Of a DNA stretch of 64,000 nt, positions 1-10,054 are shown one piece after another. A program made the translations under genes and the position numbers. The DNA is from Cytobacillus suaedae. Its GTDB lineage: Bacteria > Bacillota > Bacilli > Bacillales > Bacillaceae_L. Where the stretch lies: positions 1,878,001-1,942,000 of the forward strand of contig CP063163.1 in NCBI GenBank assembly GCA_014960805.1. The letters run 5' to 3'. Each line of letters begins with the position of its first letter. The stretch's first letter is position 1. Below the pieces are notes generated by a model. That model was not told the origin of the DNA and made no database searches. It saw only the letters and a program-made list of their open reading frames with translations.

Positions 1-25
1 ATATAATACAGCCTTACTATTTTTG

Positions 26-580
26 TTACCGTTCAATTCCAATTGCATTTTCTGGCGTAGCAAATGCATCTTCTTTATTAATATGGTCATAAAACATTAC
101 ACCATTTAAATGATCAATTTCATGTTGGAAAACAATTGCCGGTAAACCTTTAAGTCTGAGACTTACTTCTTCACCGTCAACCGTTGTAGCCTTTACTTTA
201 ATTCGAGCATACCTTGGGACATACCCAGGTACTTCACGATTAACTGATAAGCAGCCTTCTCCACTAGTTAAGTAACTTTTCTCAACAGAATGACTTATAA
301 TTTTAGGGTTAAAAAGAGCGTAGCTTATAAGTTTGTCATTTTCATCTCTTACGTGTATTGCAATCATTCTTTTTAATACATTGATTTGGGGAGCCGCAAG
401 GCCAATACCTGGTCTAAGGCCATATTTCTCGGCTATTACAGGATCCTGACTATTTTGAACAAATTCCATCATTTTAATCAGGATATCCTTATCCTCTTGT
501 GTTGCAGGTAATTTTACCTCTTCAGCATTAGCTCTTAAAGAGGGATGACCCTCGGTTATGATATTTGCCATTGTAATCAA
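26..580 (-). CDS. defB: Peptide deformylase, YkrB/DefB type
   Basis: Removes the formyl group from the N-terminal methionine of new proteins in the cytosol, using a bound metal ion. All three family motifs are present: GIGLAAPQ at residues 58-65, EGCLS at 108-112 (metal ligand Cys110) and HEIDH at 153-157 (two His ligands and the catalytic Glu). I chose the TTG at 580 because it gives a 184-residue protein whose N-terminus (MITMANI) aligns with B. subtilis YkrB and because the AGGAG signal lies about 10 bases away; the ATG at 589 is too close to that signal. The gene is divergent from ykyA, as in B. subtilis. The symbol could also be given as def or ykrB. Confidence 0.95.
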   Translation of the reverse strand: MITMANIITEGHPSLRANAEEVKLPATQEDKDILIKMMEFVQNSQDPVIAEKYGLRPGIGLAAPQINVLKRMIAIHVRDENDKLISYALFNPKIISHSVEKSYLTSGEGCLSVNREVPGYVPRYARIKVKATTVDGEEVSLRLKGLPAIVFQHEIDHLNGVMFYDHINKEDAFATPENAIGIER

Positions 581-927
581 TTTTAACATTCACTCCTTAT
601 GTACCAGATGCTTATATATACATTTATCCTTAGTTTAGCAGAGGAAAGTTGTTTTTAAAAACACTTTTTATTGTAGGAATTAGATAATTCTTATTACAAG
701 TAATACATTTTAGGGATAAATTAGTATGTTTTGAAGACTAATAAAAAAAGTTCTAAGTAAGTGGACAAGCACATACATATTATTAATCACTAATTAAAGA
801 ATAATTTCCAAGGTACTTCATAAAAAATAGATAAGTCATTAAATTGAAAAAAAGAAATGAACAGGTTGTAAAAAAAAGTGTAAAACTTTATAGTAGAATA
901 TGGTACATAGGTAAGGGGGATTTAAAG
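581..927. other. Divergent intergenic region, defB / ykyA
   Basis: About 350 AT-rich bases between divergent genes. It holds the ribosome binding site of defB at its left end and a recognisable SigA promoter for ykyA at 866-894. An in-frame upward extension of ykyA from 844 runs through that promoter and is not coding. Nothing else is supported. Confidence 0.6.
866..894 (+). promoter_or_regulatory. SigA promoter of ykyA
   Basis: A -35 box TTGTAA (866-871) and a -10 box TATAGT (889-894) are separated by exactly 17 bases, about 33 bases before the GTG start at 928. Transcription would begin near 901, which excludes translation from 844. Confidence 0.6.
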
Positions 928-1584
928 GTGAAACTTAAATTAACGATATTATTAATGGTTCTTGGCTTAGTTTTATCAGGTTGTAATACAGGACCAACTC
1001 CAGAAGAAGAAATTTATGAGACGCTTGAAGAAGTTGTTAATCTTGAGACTTCTTTTAAAGAGCAGCAGAATCCTCTAGTTGAACTTGAAAAAAAGGAAAA
1101 AGAACTTTACGATCAAATTATTTCATTAGGGATGAAGGAATTTGATAAAATTGTAGCTCTCTCCAAAGAAGCATTAGCAATTGTTGAGGAACGTGAAACA
1201 AGGTTAAATGAAGAAAATGCGAGTATAGAGGCATCAAAAGAAAAGTTTAACTTAGTAAAAGATTATATTGCTAATCTTGAAGACGAAAAGCTTACAAAGG
1301 ATGCAACTCAACTTGTCGAATTAATGGAAAGTAGATATTCTAGTTATTCAACCCTTTACTCAAATTACTTAGAGGCTATTGGACATGATAAAGAGCTTTA
1401 TACGATGTTCCAGAGTGAAGATCTTACTCTAGAGCAATTAGAAGAACAAATCAAGAAAATAAACGAAAGCTATGAAAAGGTTATTGCAGCAAATGAAGAA
1501 TTTAATAATTTTACAGAGCAGTACAACGAATCTAAACTAGCTTTTTATGAAAATGCTGGCTTAGAGGTGGTATACAAAGACTAG
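928..1584 (+). CDS. ykyA: YkyA-like lipoprotein
   Basis: A 218-residue exported lipoprotein of unknown function. The lipobox LSGC places the lipidated cysteine at residue 19. The rest is almost entirely charged helix rich in Glu and Lys, probably coiled coil, and is expected outside the membrane. The GTG start at 928 follows AAGGGGGA at a spacing of 8 bases and directly gives a signal peptide; the longer reading from 844 would bury it and overlaps the promoter. It sits between defB and the pdh operon as in B. subtilis, where the homologue is YkyA. It has its own promoter and terminator, so it is probably a single-gene unit. Function unknown. Confidence 0.8.
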   Translation: MKLKLTILLMVLGLVLSGCNTGPTPEEEIYETLEEVVNLETSFKEQQNPLVELEKKEKELYDQIISLGMKEFDKIVALSKEALAIVEERETRLNEENASIEASKEKFNLVKDYIANLEDEKLTKDATQLVELMESRYSSYSTLYSNYLEAIGHDKELYTMFQSEDLTLEQLEEQIKKINESYEKVIAANEEFNNFTEQYNESKLAFYENAGLEVVYKD

Positions 1585-1608
1585 AGGTATAATCTCTAGT
1601 CTTTTTTT
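1576..1608 (+). terminator. Terminator of ykyA
   Basis: An 11-bp stem (AAAGACTAGAG with its complement) and a run of T residues. The stem overlaps the stop codon of ykyA. Confidence 0.85.
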
Positions 1609-3161
<1,553 letters not shown>

Positions 3162-3164
3162 GCC

Positions 3165-4142
3165 ATGGCGCAAATGACAATGATTCAAGCAATCACTGAT
3201 GCGTTACGCACAGAACTAAAAAATGACCCAAATGTCTTAGTATTTGGAGAAGATGTTGGAGTGAATGGTGGAGTTTTCCGTGCCACTGAGGGTCTACAAG
3301 CGGAATTCGGTGAAGATCGCGTATTTGATACACCTCTAGCTGAATCAGGTATCGGCGGCTTAGCGATTGGTCTTGGCTTACAAGGTTTCCGTCCAGTTCC
3401 AGAGATTCAGTTCTTTGGATTCGTTTATGAAGTAATTGATTCATTAAATGGACAAATGGCACGTATGCGTTACCGCTCAGGTGGTAGATATACATCACCT
3501 GTAACAATTCGTTCTCCATTCGGAGGAGGAGTACATACGCCTGAACTTCATGCGGATAGCCTTGAAGGTCTTGTTGCTTCACAACCTGGACTAAAAGTTA
3601 TCATACCTTCAACTCCATATGATGCAAAAGGGCTATTGATTTCTGCAATCCGAGACAATGATCCTGTTGTATTTTTAGAGCATATGAAATTATATCGCTC
3701 ATTCCGCCAAGAGGTTCCTGAAGAGGAATATACCATTGAAATTGGTAAAGCGGATATTAAGCGTGAAGGTAAAGATTTAACAATGGTAACATACGGTGCA
3801 ATGGTTCATGAATGCTTAAAGGCAGCTGAAGAACTTGAAAAAGAAGGCGTATCGGCTGAGGTAATCGACCTACGTACGATTAGTCCATTAGATATTCCAA
3901 CGATTATTGCTTCTGTAGAAAAGACAGGAAGAGCTATTGTTGTTCAAGAAGCTCAAAAGCAAGCGGGAATTGCTGCTCACGTTGTAGCTGAAATTAATGA
4001 CCGTGCTATTTTAAGTCTTGAAGCTCCAGTGCTTCGAGTTGCAGCCCCTGATACTGTGTATCCATTCTCTGCTGCTGAATCGGTTTGGCTTCCAAACTAT
4101 AAAGATGTACTTGAAACAGCAAAGAAAGTCCTTAATTTCTAG
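3165..4142 (+). CDS. pdhB: Pyruvate dehydrogenase E1 component, beta subunit
   Basis: Beta chain of the alpha2-beta2 E1 heterotetramer; it completes the ThDP site and donates the conserved glutamate of the transketolase pyrimidine-binding fold (FGEDVG near residues 27-32). The 325 residues include the transketolase-type N-terminal half and the C-terminal half that binds the partner. The ATG lies three bases after the pdhA stop, with a GAAGGAG signal inside the end of pdhA, so the two subunits are probably coupled in translation for equal amounts. Confidence 0.97.
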   Translation: MAQMTMIQAITDALRTELKNDPNVLVFGEDVGVNGGVFRATEGLQAEFGEDRVFDTPLAESGIGGLAIGLGLQGFRPVPEIQFFGFVYEVIDSLNGQMARMRYRSGGRYTSPVTIRSPFGGGVHTPELHADSLEGLVASQPGLKVIIPSTPYDAKGLLISAIRDNDPVVFLEHMKLYRSFRQEVPEEEYTIEIGKADIKREGKDLTMVTYGAMVHECLKAAEELEKEGVSAEVIDLRTISPLDIPTIIASVEKTGRAIVVQEAQKQAGIAAHVVAEINDRAILSLEAPVLRVAAPDTVYPFSAAESVWLPNYKDVLETAKKVLNF

Positions 4143-4196
4143 ACAATCTTAACGTTTGAAATATAGTTAGCATTTATAAATAGGAGGCGAAAAACC

Positions 4197-5510
4197 TTGG
4201 CATTCGAATTTAAGCTGCCAGATATCGGTGAAGGTATCCATGAGGGTGAAATCGTAAAATGGTTTGTTAAACCTGGCGATGAAGTAAATGAAGATGATGT
4301 ATTATGTGAAGTGCAGAATGATAAAGCAGTAGTTGAGATTCCTTCACCTGTTAAAGGAAAAGTATTAGAAGTATTAGTAGAAGAAGGTACAGTTGCTATA
4401 GTTGGGGACACATTAATTAAATTTGATGCACCAGGCTATGAAAACCTTAAGTTTAAAGGTGATGACGAAGATAAGCCTAAAAAAGAAGAGGCTAAGGCTA
4501 ATCCTACTCAGGAAGAAACAAAAGCTGATTCTAAAGAGGTTGAGGTAGATCCTAGCCGCAGAGTTATTGCAATGCCTTCTGTCCGTAAGTATGCGCGTGA
4601 AAAAGGTGTCGATATTAAAGCTGTTCAAGGTTCTGGTAAAAATGGACGTATTGTAATGGCAGATATTGATTCATTCTTACAAGGTGGAGCACCAGTAACA
4701 GCAGCAACAGAAACTTCAGAAGAAGTTACGACACAAGAAACTGTAACAGCTAAAGCAGAGAATAAAGAAAAAGCTACACCTGCTAAGCAGCCAATCCCTG
4801 CGGGTCAATACCCAGAGACTCGTGAGAAAATCAGTGGAATTCGTAAGGCAATTGCTAAAGCAATGGTTAATTCAAAGCATACGGCTCCTCATGTAACTCT
4901 TATGGATGAAGTAGATGTGACAGCACTAGTTGCTCATCGCAAGAAATTTAAAGGAATTGCATCTGATAAAGGCATTAAACTAACGTACTTACCATATGTT
5001 GTAAAGGCTTTAACTTCTGCTTTACGAGAATTCCCAGCTTTAAACACTTCATTAGATGATGCAACAGACGAAATTATTCATAAGCATTATTATAATATCG
5101 GAATCGCAGCTGATACGGATAAAGGATTATTAGTACCTGTTGTAAAAGATGCGGATCGTAAATCAATTTTTACAATCTCTAATGAAATAAATGAACTTGC
5201 AGGTAAAGCTCGTGACGGTAAACTTGGGTCTGACGATATGAAAGGTGCTTCTTGTACGATTACAAACATCGGCTCTGCAGGTGGACAATGGTTTACACCG
5301 GTTATCAATCATCCAGAGGTTGCAATCCTTGGTATCGGTCGTATTGCAGAAAAACCAGTCGTGAACAATGGAGAAATTGTAGTGGCTCCTGTTTTAGCAT
5401 TATCCTTAAGTTTCGATCATCGTATGATTGATGGTGCAACTGCACAAAATGCTTTAAATCATATTAAACGTTTATTGAACGACCCACAATTATTATTAAT
5501 GGAGGCGTAA
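4197..5510 (+). CDS. pdhC: Dihydrolipoamide acetyltransferase, E2 of pyruvate dehydrogenase
   Basis: Core of the pyruvate dehydrogenase complex; passes the acetyl group from lipoyl-lysine to CoA. There is one lipoyl domain (residues 1-80, lipoylated Lys43 in NDKAVVEI), an acidic Ala/Pro/Thr-rich linker, a peripheral subunit-binding domain (about 123-160), a second linker with [11 protein letters not shown]-type low-complexity sequence, and the catalytic acyltransferase domain with the HRMIDG motif close to the C-terminus. 437 residues is normal for Bacillus E2. The start is TTG at 4197, nine bases after a perfect AGGAGG; no nearby ATG is available. Confidence 0.96.
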   Translation: MAFEFKLPDIGEGIHEGEIVKWFVKPGDEVNEDDVLCEVQNDKAVVEIPSPVKGKVLEVLVEEGTVAIVGDTLIKFDAPGYENLKFKGDDEDKPKKEEAKANPTQEETKADSKEVEVDPSRRVIAMPSVRKYAREKGVDIKAVQGSGKNGRIVMADIDSFLQGGAPVTAATETSEEVTTQETVTAKAENKEKATPAKQPIPAGQYPETREKISGIRKAIAKAMVNSKHTAPHVTLMDEVDVTALVAHRKKFKGIASDKGIKLTYLPYVVKALTSALREFPALNTSLDDATDEIIHKHYYNIGIAADTDKGLLVPVVKDADRKSIFTISNEINELAGKARDGKLGSDDMKGASCTITNIGSAGGQWFTPVINHPEVAILGIGRIAEKPVVNNGEIVVAPVLALSLSFDHRMIDGATAQNALNHIKRLLNDPQLLLMEA

Positions 5511-5513
5511 TAA

Positions 5514-6923
5514 ATGGTAGTAGGAGATTTTCCAATTGAAACCGATACACTCGTTATCGGTGCTGGACCTGGTGGCTATGTTGCAGCGATTCGTGCTGCC
5601 CAACTAGGACAAAAGGTTACAATCGTTGAAAAAGGCACACTAGGTGGTGTTTGTCTTAATGTTGGATGTATTCCATCTAAAGCCTTAATATCAGCTGCTC
5701 ATCGTTATGAGCATGCGTTACATTCAGAAGATATGGGCATTAAAGCTGAGAATGTAACTGTTGATTTTTCGAAGGTGCAAGAATGGAAGGCAAGCGTCGT
5801 TAACAAACTTACCGGTGGGGTCGAAGGATTACTTAAAGGTAATAAGGTTGACATTATACGTGGGGAAGCCTACTTTGTTGACAGCAATTCTGTGCGTGTA
5901 ATGGATGAAAATTCTGCACAAACATATACGTTTAAAAATGCAATTATTGCTTCAGGTTCTCGTCCAATCGAAATACCTGCATTTAAATATGGTGGAAGAG
6001 TATTGGATTCAACTGGTGCTTTAAATCTAAAAGAAATTCCAAAGAAACTTGTAGTTATCGGTGGTGGCTACATCGGGACAGAACTAGGAACAGCTTATGC
6101 TAACTTTGGAACGCAGGTTACCATCTTAGAGGGTGCGGATGAAATCCTCTCTGGTTTTGAAAAGCAAATGAGCTCTCTAGTGAAAAGAAAGCTTAAGAAA
6201 AGAGGCGCAGAGATCCATACAAATGCACTAGCAAAAAGTGTAGAACAAAATGAAAATGGAGCTACTGTAACCTTTGAAGTAAAAGGTGAAAGCCAAACGG
6301 TTGAAGCTGATTACGTGCTTGTAACGGTAGGCCGTCGTCCGAATACAGATGAGTTAGGCTTAGAGCAAGTGGGTATTGAAGTGACAGATCGTGGATTAAT
6401 TAAGATTGATAAACAATGTCGTACAAACGTTAGTAATATCTATGCGATTGGTGACATCGTAGAAGGACCACCATTAGCTCATAAAGCTTCATATGAAGCT
6501 AAAATTGCTGCCGAAGCAATTGCAGGTCATGCTTCTGAGATTGATTACTTAGGAATCCCTGCAGTGGTATTCACAGACCCTGAGCTTGCGTCTGTAGGAT
6601 ATACTGAAAAAGAGGCAAAAGAAGAAGGTATTGATGTTACTGCTTCAAAATTCCCGTTCGGTGCGAACGGCCGTGCATTAGCGCTGAATAATTCGGATGG
6701 CTTCTTAAAACTAATTACTCGTAAAGAGGATGGATTAGTAATCGGTGCACAAATTGCTGGACCAAGTGCTTCGGATATGATTGCCGAGCTAGGGCTAGCG
6801 ATTGAAGCGGGTATGACTGCTGAGGACTTAGCAATGACCATTCATGCTCACCCGACTTTAGGTGAGATTACGATGGAAGCTGCAGAGGTAGCGATTGGAA
6901 GTCCGATTCATATAGTAAAATAA
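5514..6923 (+). CDS. pdhD: Dihydrolipoamide dehydrogenase, E3
   Basis: Flavoprotein that reoxidises dihydrolipoamide using NAD+; serves pyruvate dehydrogenase and probably other 2-oxoacid dehydrogenases. It has 469 residues: FAD-binding GAGPGG (16-21), redox-active disulfide in CLNVGC (Cys47-Cys52), NAD-binding GGGYIG near residue 183, the second FAD motif YAIGD, and the C-terminal HAHPTLGE with the catalytic His-Glu pair. It starts three bases after pdhC and ends the operon at a strong terminator. Confidence 0.97.
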   Translation: MVVGDFPIETDTLVIGAGPGGYVAAIRAAQLGQKVTIVEKGTLGGVCLNVGCIPSKALISAAHRYEHALHSEDMGIKAENVTVDFSKVQEWKASVVNKLTGGVEGLLKGNKVDIIRGEAYFVDSNSVRVMDENSAQTYTFKNAIIASGSRPIEIPAFKYGGRVLDSTGALNLKEIPKKLVVIGGGYIGTELGTAYANFGTQVTILEGADEILSGFEKQMSSLVKRKLKKRGAEIHTNALAKSVEQNENGATVTFEVKGESQTVEADYVLVTVGRRPNTDELGLEQVGIEVTDRGLIKIDKQCRTNVSNIYAIGDIVEGPPLAHKASYEAKIAAEAIAGHASEIDYLGIPAVVFTDPELASVGYTEKEAKEEGIDVTASKFPFGANGRALALNNSDGFLKLITRKEDGLVIGAQIAGPSASDMIAELGLAIEAGMTAEDLAMTIHAHPTLGEITMEAAEVAIGSPIHIVK

Positions 6924-6933
6924 ATAAACAGAT

Positions 6934-6970
6934 AAAATCGCTCTCAATTTTTTTGAGAGCGATTTTTATT
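6934..6970. terminator. Bidirectional terminator, pdhD / slp
   Basis: A 14-bp stem containing ATCGCTCTCAA with A-tract and T-tract flanks, placed between convergent genes so that it serves both strands. Confidence 0.9.
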
Positions 6971-7331
6971 TTAAAACATCAATTAAGGGTTGTATAATTT
7001 CTTCCTTTGATAAATCTCCCTCAATTTGTGCAATAATTTGATTGTCATGAATCACGAGTAAGGTTGGAAAGGTGTCTACATCAAAGCTTGAATAACGGAC
7101 TTTCTCACTAGATGGAATGACTTTCATTGAGGTAACAATTTCAGGATAGGTTTTTTTTATTTCTAATAAGGCATCATAATAGCTGGATTCATTATGCAAG
7201 TTATCTTCGTCAGAAAAAAATAATAATTGTTTCTCTGCATTGTTGAAGATAAGACTTGATGGAGTGTTATGAGCGAGATGACAAGATGAGAGCAAAAGAA
7301 ATGATAGCATAAAAACAACTAAGCTTCTCAT
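6966..7331 (-). CDS. slp: Small thioredoxin-like lipoprotein, Slp-like
   Basis: A 121-residue lipoprotein with a lipobox LLSSC (lipidated Cys17). The mature part resembles a reduced thioredoxin fold: LLFFS near the start and DTFPTLLVIHDNQII near the end, which contains the cis-proline type FPTLLV segment, but there is no CXXC redox pair. The ATG at 7331 gives a proper signal peptide; the upstream TTG at 7367 would add 12 polar residues. In B. subtilis the small lipoprotein gene slp occupies the same site after pdhD. The placement and the lipobox are seen; the gene name rests on synteny. Biochemical role unknown. Confidence 0.65.
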   Translation of the reverse strand: MRSLVVFMLSFLLLSSCHLAHNTPSSLIFNNAEKQLLFFSDEDNLHNESSYYDALLEIKKTYPEIVTSMKVIPSSEKVRYSSFDVDTFPTLLVIHDNQIIAQIEGDLSKEEIIQPLIDVLK

Positions 7332-7502
7332 ATACGATGGTCCACTTCTTTCTAAGTTAATCGACAAATTCTAAATCCTATTCTATCATGTCTTCAAATA
7401 TTTCTTTTGATTGTCATGTAATTGTTACAGAAATGAAAAATAGATAGCTCCTTTTGAACATATATATTACAAATGTTTAATTCAAGTGAAGGGGCTTTCA
7501 TT

Positions 7503-7742
7503 ATGAGGGTATATGTGATAATATTGGTCCAATTTTTGATTTGGAGTAGTTTTTCAATTGCTTCGTGGGTCTCAAATCAAGATGGCATTAAGTCTAAATC
7601 CATTCTCTTTCTTGTATTTAGTTATTTAGCATTTTGGGTTGCAACAACAATTGGGTTAACAAGGCGAAAGGCATTATTTACTACATTAGTAACAATGGGT
7701 GCATTCTTTTCATGTCAACAGTTATTCTGGTTAGCTATATAA
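7503..7742 (+). CDS. Small conserved membrane protein
   Basis: A 79-residue protein with three likely membrane-spanning segments (about residues 3-22, 32-53 and 59-78) and short charged loops (NQDGIKSK, RRK). I do not recognise a named family. The ATG at 7503 is preferred to the earlier in-frame start at 7473 because GTGAAGGGG precedes it and it starts the first membrane helix cleanly. It reads toward the polysaccharide deacetylase gene about 57 bases later and may share a transcript with it. Confidence 0.55.
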   Translation: MRVYVIILVQFLIWSSFSIASWVSNQDGIKSKSILFLVFSYLAFWVATTIGLTRRKALFTTLVTMGAFFSCQQLFWLAI

Positions 7743-7799
7743 ACTGAGGCAGTTTTTTACTATAATGGAAAGGTGCGGAATACAAAGGAGGAAAGCAGC

Positions 7800-8669
7800 A
7801 TGAAAAAAATATTCGGACTAGTCATCCTTGTAATTCTTTTAACTGGCTGTGGAATTACAAACGATCATCCAAAATCGATGCCACAAGAACAGAAAGAAAA
7901 CCATTCCACTGAGGAAACCAAGGTGCCTCCTAAAACAGAACAAGAAAAGGGTAATGAAGCAAATAATGATGTTACTGAGAAAGAAGATAGTGTTGAAGTG
8001 GAGGATAAGGAAGTTGTCACAGTACCTACTTACCGTTTGAATCCTTCAAACTGGGCAATTGAGCCCATTAGTGAGGCTAATGAAAAGGTTGTCCTACTGA
8101 CCATAGATGATGCTCCAGACCAACATGCGTTAGAAATGGCATCGACATTAAAGGAATTAGGAGTAAGTGCAATTTTCTTTGTAAACGGGCATTTTATTGA
8201 TACTAATGAAGAAAAAGAAATACTCAAGAAAATTCATGAGATGGGATTTCCGATAGGCAATCATACAATGACGCATGCAAATCTGAAAAATAGTTCTGAA
8301 GAGGAGCAGTATAAAGAAATTGTTGGACTAAGTGATAGGATAGAACAGATAATAGGTGAAAGGCCTCGGTTTTTCAGGGCACCATTTGGTGTAAATACTG
8401 ACTACAGTAGGCAATTGGTTGAACAAGAGGGGATGCTCTTAATGAACTGGACTTACGGATATGATTGGGAAAAAGACTATCGTACGAAAGAGTCCTTAGC
8501 AGATATAATGGTTAATACTCCACTCTTGAGAAATGGTGCTAATCTTCTAATGCATGATAGGGAATGGACAAATGCCGCACTGGCTGATATCGTAACAGGT
8601 CTTCAGTCAAAAGGATATGAAATAGTGGATCCAAATACAATTGAAACGCCAAAAAACACGGGTAATTAA
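7800..8669 (+). CDS. Polysaccharide deacetylase family lipoprotein
   Basis: A predicted cell-surface carbohydrate esterase of the NodB fold (CE4 family), 289 residues. A signal peptide ends in the lipobox LLTGC (Cys17). A low-complexity Glu/Lys/Thr linker runs to about residue 75, then the NodB domain has motif 1 as LLTIDDAPD (the metal-binding Asp pair is kept, but the usual TFDDG is altered), motif 2 NHTMTH with both metal His, and motif 3 RFFRAPFG. Likely substrates are peptidoglycan N-acetyl groups or another envelope glycan; the sequence cannot decide. ATG at 7800 follows AGGAGG. Confidence 0.85.
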   Translation: MKKIFGLVILVILLTGCGITNDHPKSMPQEQKENHSTEETKVPPKTEQEKGNEANNDVTEKEDSVEVEDKEVVTVPTYRLNPSNWAIEPISEANEKVVLLTIDDAPDQHALEMASTLKELGVSAIFFVNGHFIDTNEEKEILKKIHEMGFPIGNHTMTHANLKNSSEEEQYKEIVGLSDRIEQIIGERPRFFRAPFGVNTDYSRQLVEQEGMLLMNWTYGYDWEKDYRTKESLADIMVNTPLLRNGANLLMHDREWTNAALADIVTGLQSKGYEIVDPNTIETPKNTGN

Positions 8670-8680
8670 CCCGTGTTTTA
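8654..8680. terminator. Bidirectional terminator after deacetylase
   Basis: Stem AAACACGGG with its complement and a 7-base loop spanning the deacetylase stop codon. A- and T-rich flanks suit both strands, since the next gene converges. Confidence 0.85.
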
Positions 8681-9112
8681 TTACTTTCTAGGGTAGTAGT
8701 ACATAACTCTACCATTAAATAGTTGTAATTCACCTTGAAGTTTTCTGCCTAAAAACTTACAGAATTCATTTGCTTTTCCTTTATCTCCATGTGTTGAGGC
8801 TTGAGGAAGAGTAATTTGAATAAAATATTGTTCAATCTTATTTTGATCTTCATCTTCAATTTCTTCTTTACCTACACCTAATACAATAAGGTTATAACGG
8901 CTATCTGTAGATTTTAAATAAAACCAGTTTGTTCCTTCCTCGTTGTTTTCCTTTATATCGTATGGAAATGCAGCGTCTCCGTACTCCCAGTCTAATTGCT
9001 GTCCGGTTTTACTTGTAATCTCTTTATAATAGTGAAAAAGTTCTTTTACTTCATCAAGTGTAATTTCTTGCTTAGTTGAGCCTGGAACGAGTTTTATGTA
9101 TGCGTTTGCCAT
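8681..9112 (-). CDS. Conserved protein of the DUF1885 type
   Basis: A soluble 143-residue protein of unknown function. The N-terminal MANAYIKLVPGSTKQEI and the WEYGDAAFPYDI segment resemble the small Bacillus-specific family DUF1885 as I remember it; this assignment is from memory and moderate. No signal peptide or membrane segment is seen. The ATG at 9112 has a GGAG signal nearby. The C-terminus is aromatic and basic (MYYYPRK). It stands alone, convergent with the deacetylase. Confidence 0.6.
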   Translation of the reverse strand: MANAYIKLVPGSTKQEITLDEVKELFHYYKEITSKTGQQLDWEYGDAAFPYDIKENNEEGTNWFYLKSTDSRYNLIVLGVGKEEIEDEDQNKIEQYFIQITLPQASTHGDKGKANEFCKFLGRKLQGELQLFNGRVMYYYPRK

Positions 9113-9268
9113 ATTCGGTTCACTCCTAATAGAAACTTCATAATACTAGTCCATTCTAGCATTTATTAAAAGTTGTTGACAACAAATAATCGAAAAGAGG
9201 CTTGTTAAAAGCTGATTTATAAGTTATAATAATATTCTGAATAATCAAATCTAATAAGGAGGTAACCT

Positions 9269-9568
9269 ATGAATCTATTTGACAAACTATATGATGATCA
9301 AGAAAACGTAAAGGTACGTTTTGTAGGGTTTACAACAGAAAATGTACGATATGATTTTGGTATAGTTTATACGAATTTATTCTTTGGCAAACCATTGGTC
9401 ATTTGTATGCAAACAGGACGCTCAACCCTCCTCGATCCAAAAGATATTGAGGATCTAGATTATCTACGTCGAATCTTCCGCATTGATACCCTTGAAGAAG
9501 CTGCAGATCTCGCTGATTTCTTTAGAACATCCTTACCACATATTCCTTTTGAAACGCAATATGATTAA
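9269..9568 (+). CDS. Conserved protein, DUF3055 / SAV0927-like
   Basis: A 99-residue cytosolic protein. The FVGFTTENVRYDFGIVYTN and GKPLVICMQTGRS segments fit the Firmicute family known as DUF3055, including staphylococcal SAV0927 (recalled, not searched). Function unknown. A clean AAGGAGG lies 7-8 bases before the ATG at 9269. It has its own terminator and directly precedes the SR1 control region. Confidence 0.65.
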   Translation: MNLFDKLYDDQENVKVRFVGFTTENVRYDFGIVYTNLFFGKPLVICMQTGRSTLLDPKDIEDLDYLRRIFRIDTLEEAADLADFFRTSLPHIPFETQYD

Positions 9569-9572
9569 TAGA

Positions 9573-9609
9573 AATGCAGGCCAGCATCGCTGTTGGTCTG
9601 CATTTTTTC
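9573..9609 (+). terminator. Terminator upstream of SR1
   Basis: A 12-bp stem beginning ATGCAGGCCAGC with two G-U pairs, followed by TTTTTTCTTTT. Confidence 0.85.
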
Positions 9610-9641
9610 TTTTAATTCTACTAATCTTTTTAAAAAATAAA

Positions 9642-9652
9642 TATGACATACA
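9642..9652 (+). promoter_or_regulatory. CcpN-type operator 1 of SR1
   Basis: TATGACATACA matches at every position the CcpN recognition pattern TRTGHYATAYW recalled from B. subtilis gapB, pckA and sr1. It lies just upstream of the SR1 -35 box. Confidence 0.65.
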
Positions 9653-9660
9653 ATTGACCA

Positions 9661-9689
9661 TTGACTAATCAATTGTGACATATTATTAT
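9661..9689 (+). promoter_or_regulatory. SR1 promoter
   Basis: A -35 box TTGACT (9661-9666), a 17-base spacer and a -10 box TATTAT (9684-9689). The predicted start is near 9696. The second CcpN-type site sits in the spacer and touches the -10 box. Confidence 0.75.
9674..9684 (+). promoter_or_regulatory. CcpN-type operator 2 of SR1
   Basis: TGTGACATATT also matches TRTGHYATAYW completely. It lies 32 bases after operator 1, three helical turns, on the same face of the DNA, within the spacer of the SR1 promoter. Confidence 0.65.
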
Positions 9690-9703
9690 AAAAATAACAT
9701 AAC

Positions 9704-9718
9704 ATTAAGCGCTTACAT
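9704..9718 (+). promoter_or_regulatory. cre-like CcpA site in SR1 leader
   Basis: ATTAAGCGCTTACAT differs from the catabolite-responsive element pattern TGAAAGCGCTTACA at only a position or two and is centred on the palindrome AAGCGCTT. It lies just after the predicted SR1 start, where CcpA would act as a roadblock. Confidence 0.6.
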
Positions 9719-9785
9719 TATGAGTGCTGTGTTAACAAATATCGTCATATTAAAACAAAAATGCTTTGGAAGGGGTTTTTGAACA

Positions 9786-9905
9786 ATGGGAACAATCGTA
9801 TGTCAAACTTGTAATAACACAATTGACCATTTCGATGACGAAAAAGTAACAACACTTTATGCAAAATGTGAAGAGTGTAACTGCGAACCATCAGATAAAA
9901 AATAA
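9786..9905 (+). CDS. sr1P: SR1P, GapA-binding peptide
   Basis: A 39-residue peptide, the same length as B. subtilis SR1P, which binds GapA (glycolytic GAPDH) and promotes its association with RNase J1. It begins MGTIVCQTCN, against MGTIVCQDCN in B. subtilis as recalled, and keeps a DDEKVTTLY core. Two cysteine pairs, CQTC (6-9) and CEECNC (28-33), suggest a metal-binding knuckle. A GGAAGGGG signal lies about 9 bases before the ATG. The gene is inside the SR1 RNA. Confidence 0.88.
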   Translation: MGTIVCQTCNNTIDHFDDEKVTTLYAKCEECNCEPSDKK

Positions 9906-9930
9906 GCGAGAATAAGTTATATATATTAAA

Positions 9931-9957
9931 AAAGCATGCAAATTTGCATGCTTTTTC
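9931..9957 (+). terminator. Terminator of SR1
   Basis: A perfect GCATGCAAATTTGCATGC palindrome (9934-9951) flanked by A and T tracts. Confidence 0.9.
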
Positions 9958-10054
9958 TTTGGTCTAGAAAGTTATTAAACAGTACCAAGTATAACCAAGT
10001 CTAAAGTTTTACTTCATCCTGCTACAGCTGATCAAGGGGCTAAGTGCTTTGTGC

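Larger units (their letters stand above)
9696..9957 (+). ncRNA. sr1: SR1 dual-function regulatory RNA
   Basis: A transcript of about 260 bases is predicted from the promoter at 9661-9689 to the terminator at 9931-9956. In B. subtilis SR1 lies at this place, between pdhD and speA; it base-pairs with ahrC mRNA to block its translation and also encodes the peptide SR1P. The peptide is conserved here almost residue for residue in its first half, so the RNA identity is well supported. Transcription start and the ahrC-pairing segment were not verified. The two CcpN-type sites and the cre-like site suggest repression under glycolytic growth. Confidence 0.8.

Noticed and set aside
9483-9668. 61-codon frame overlapping the end of the DUF3055 gene and the SR1 promoter
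   Set aside because: Passes through a terminator and the SR1 promoter; no signal.
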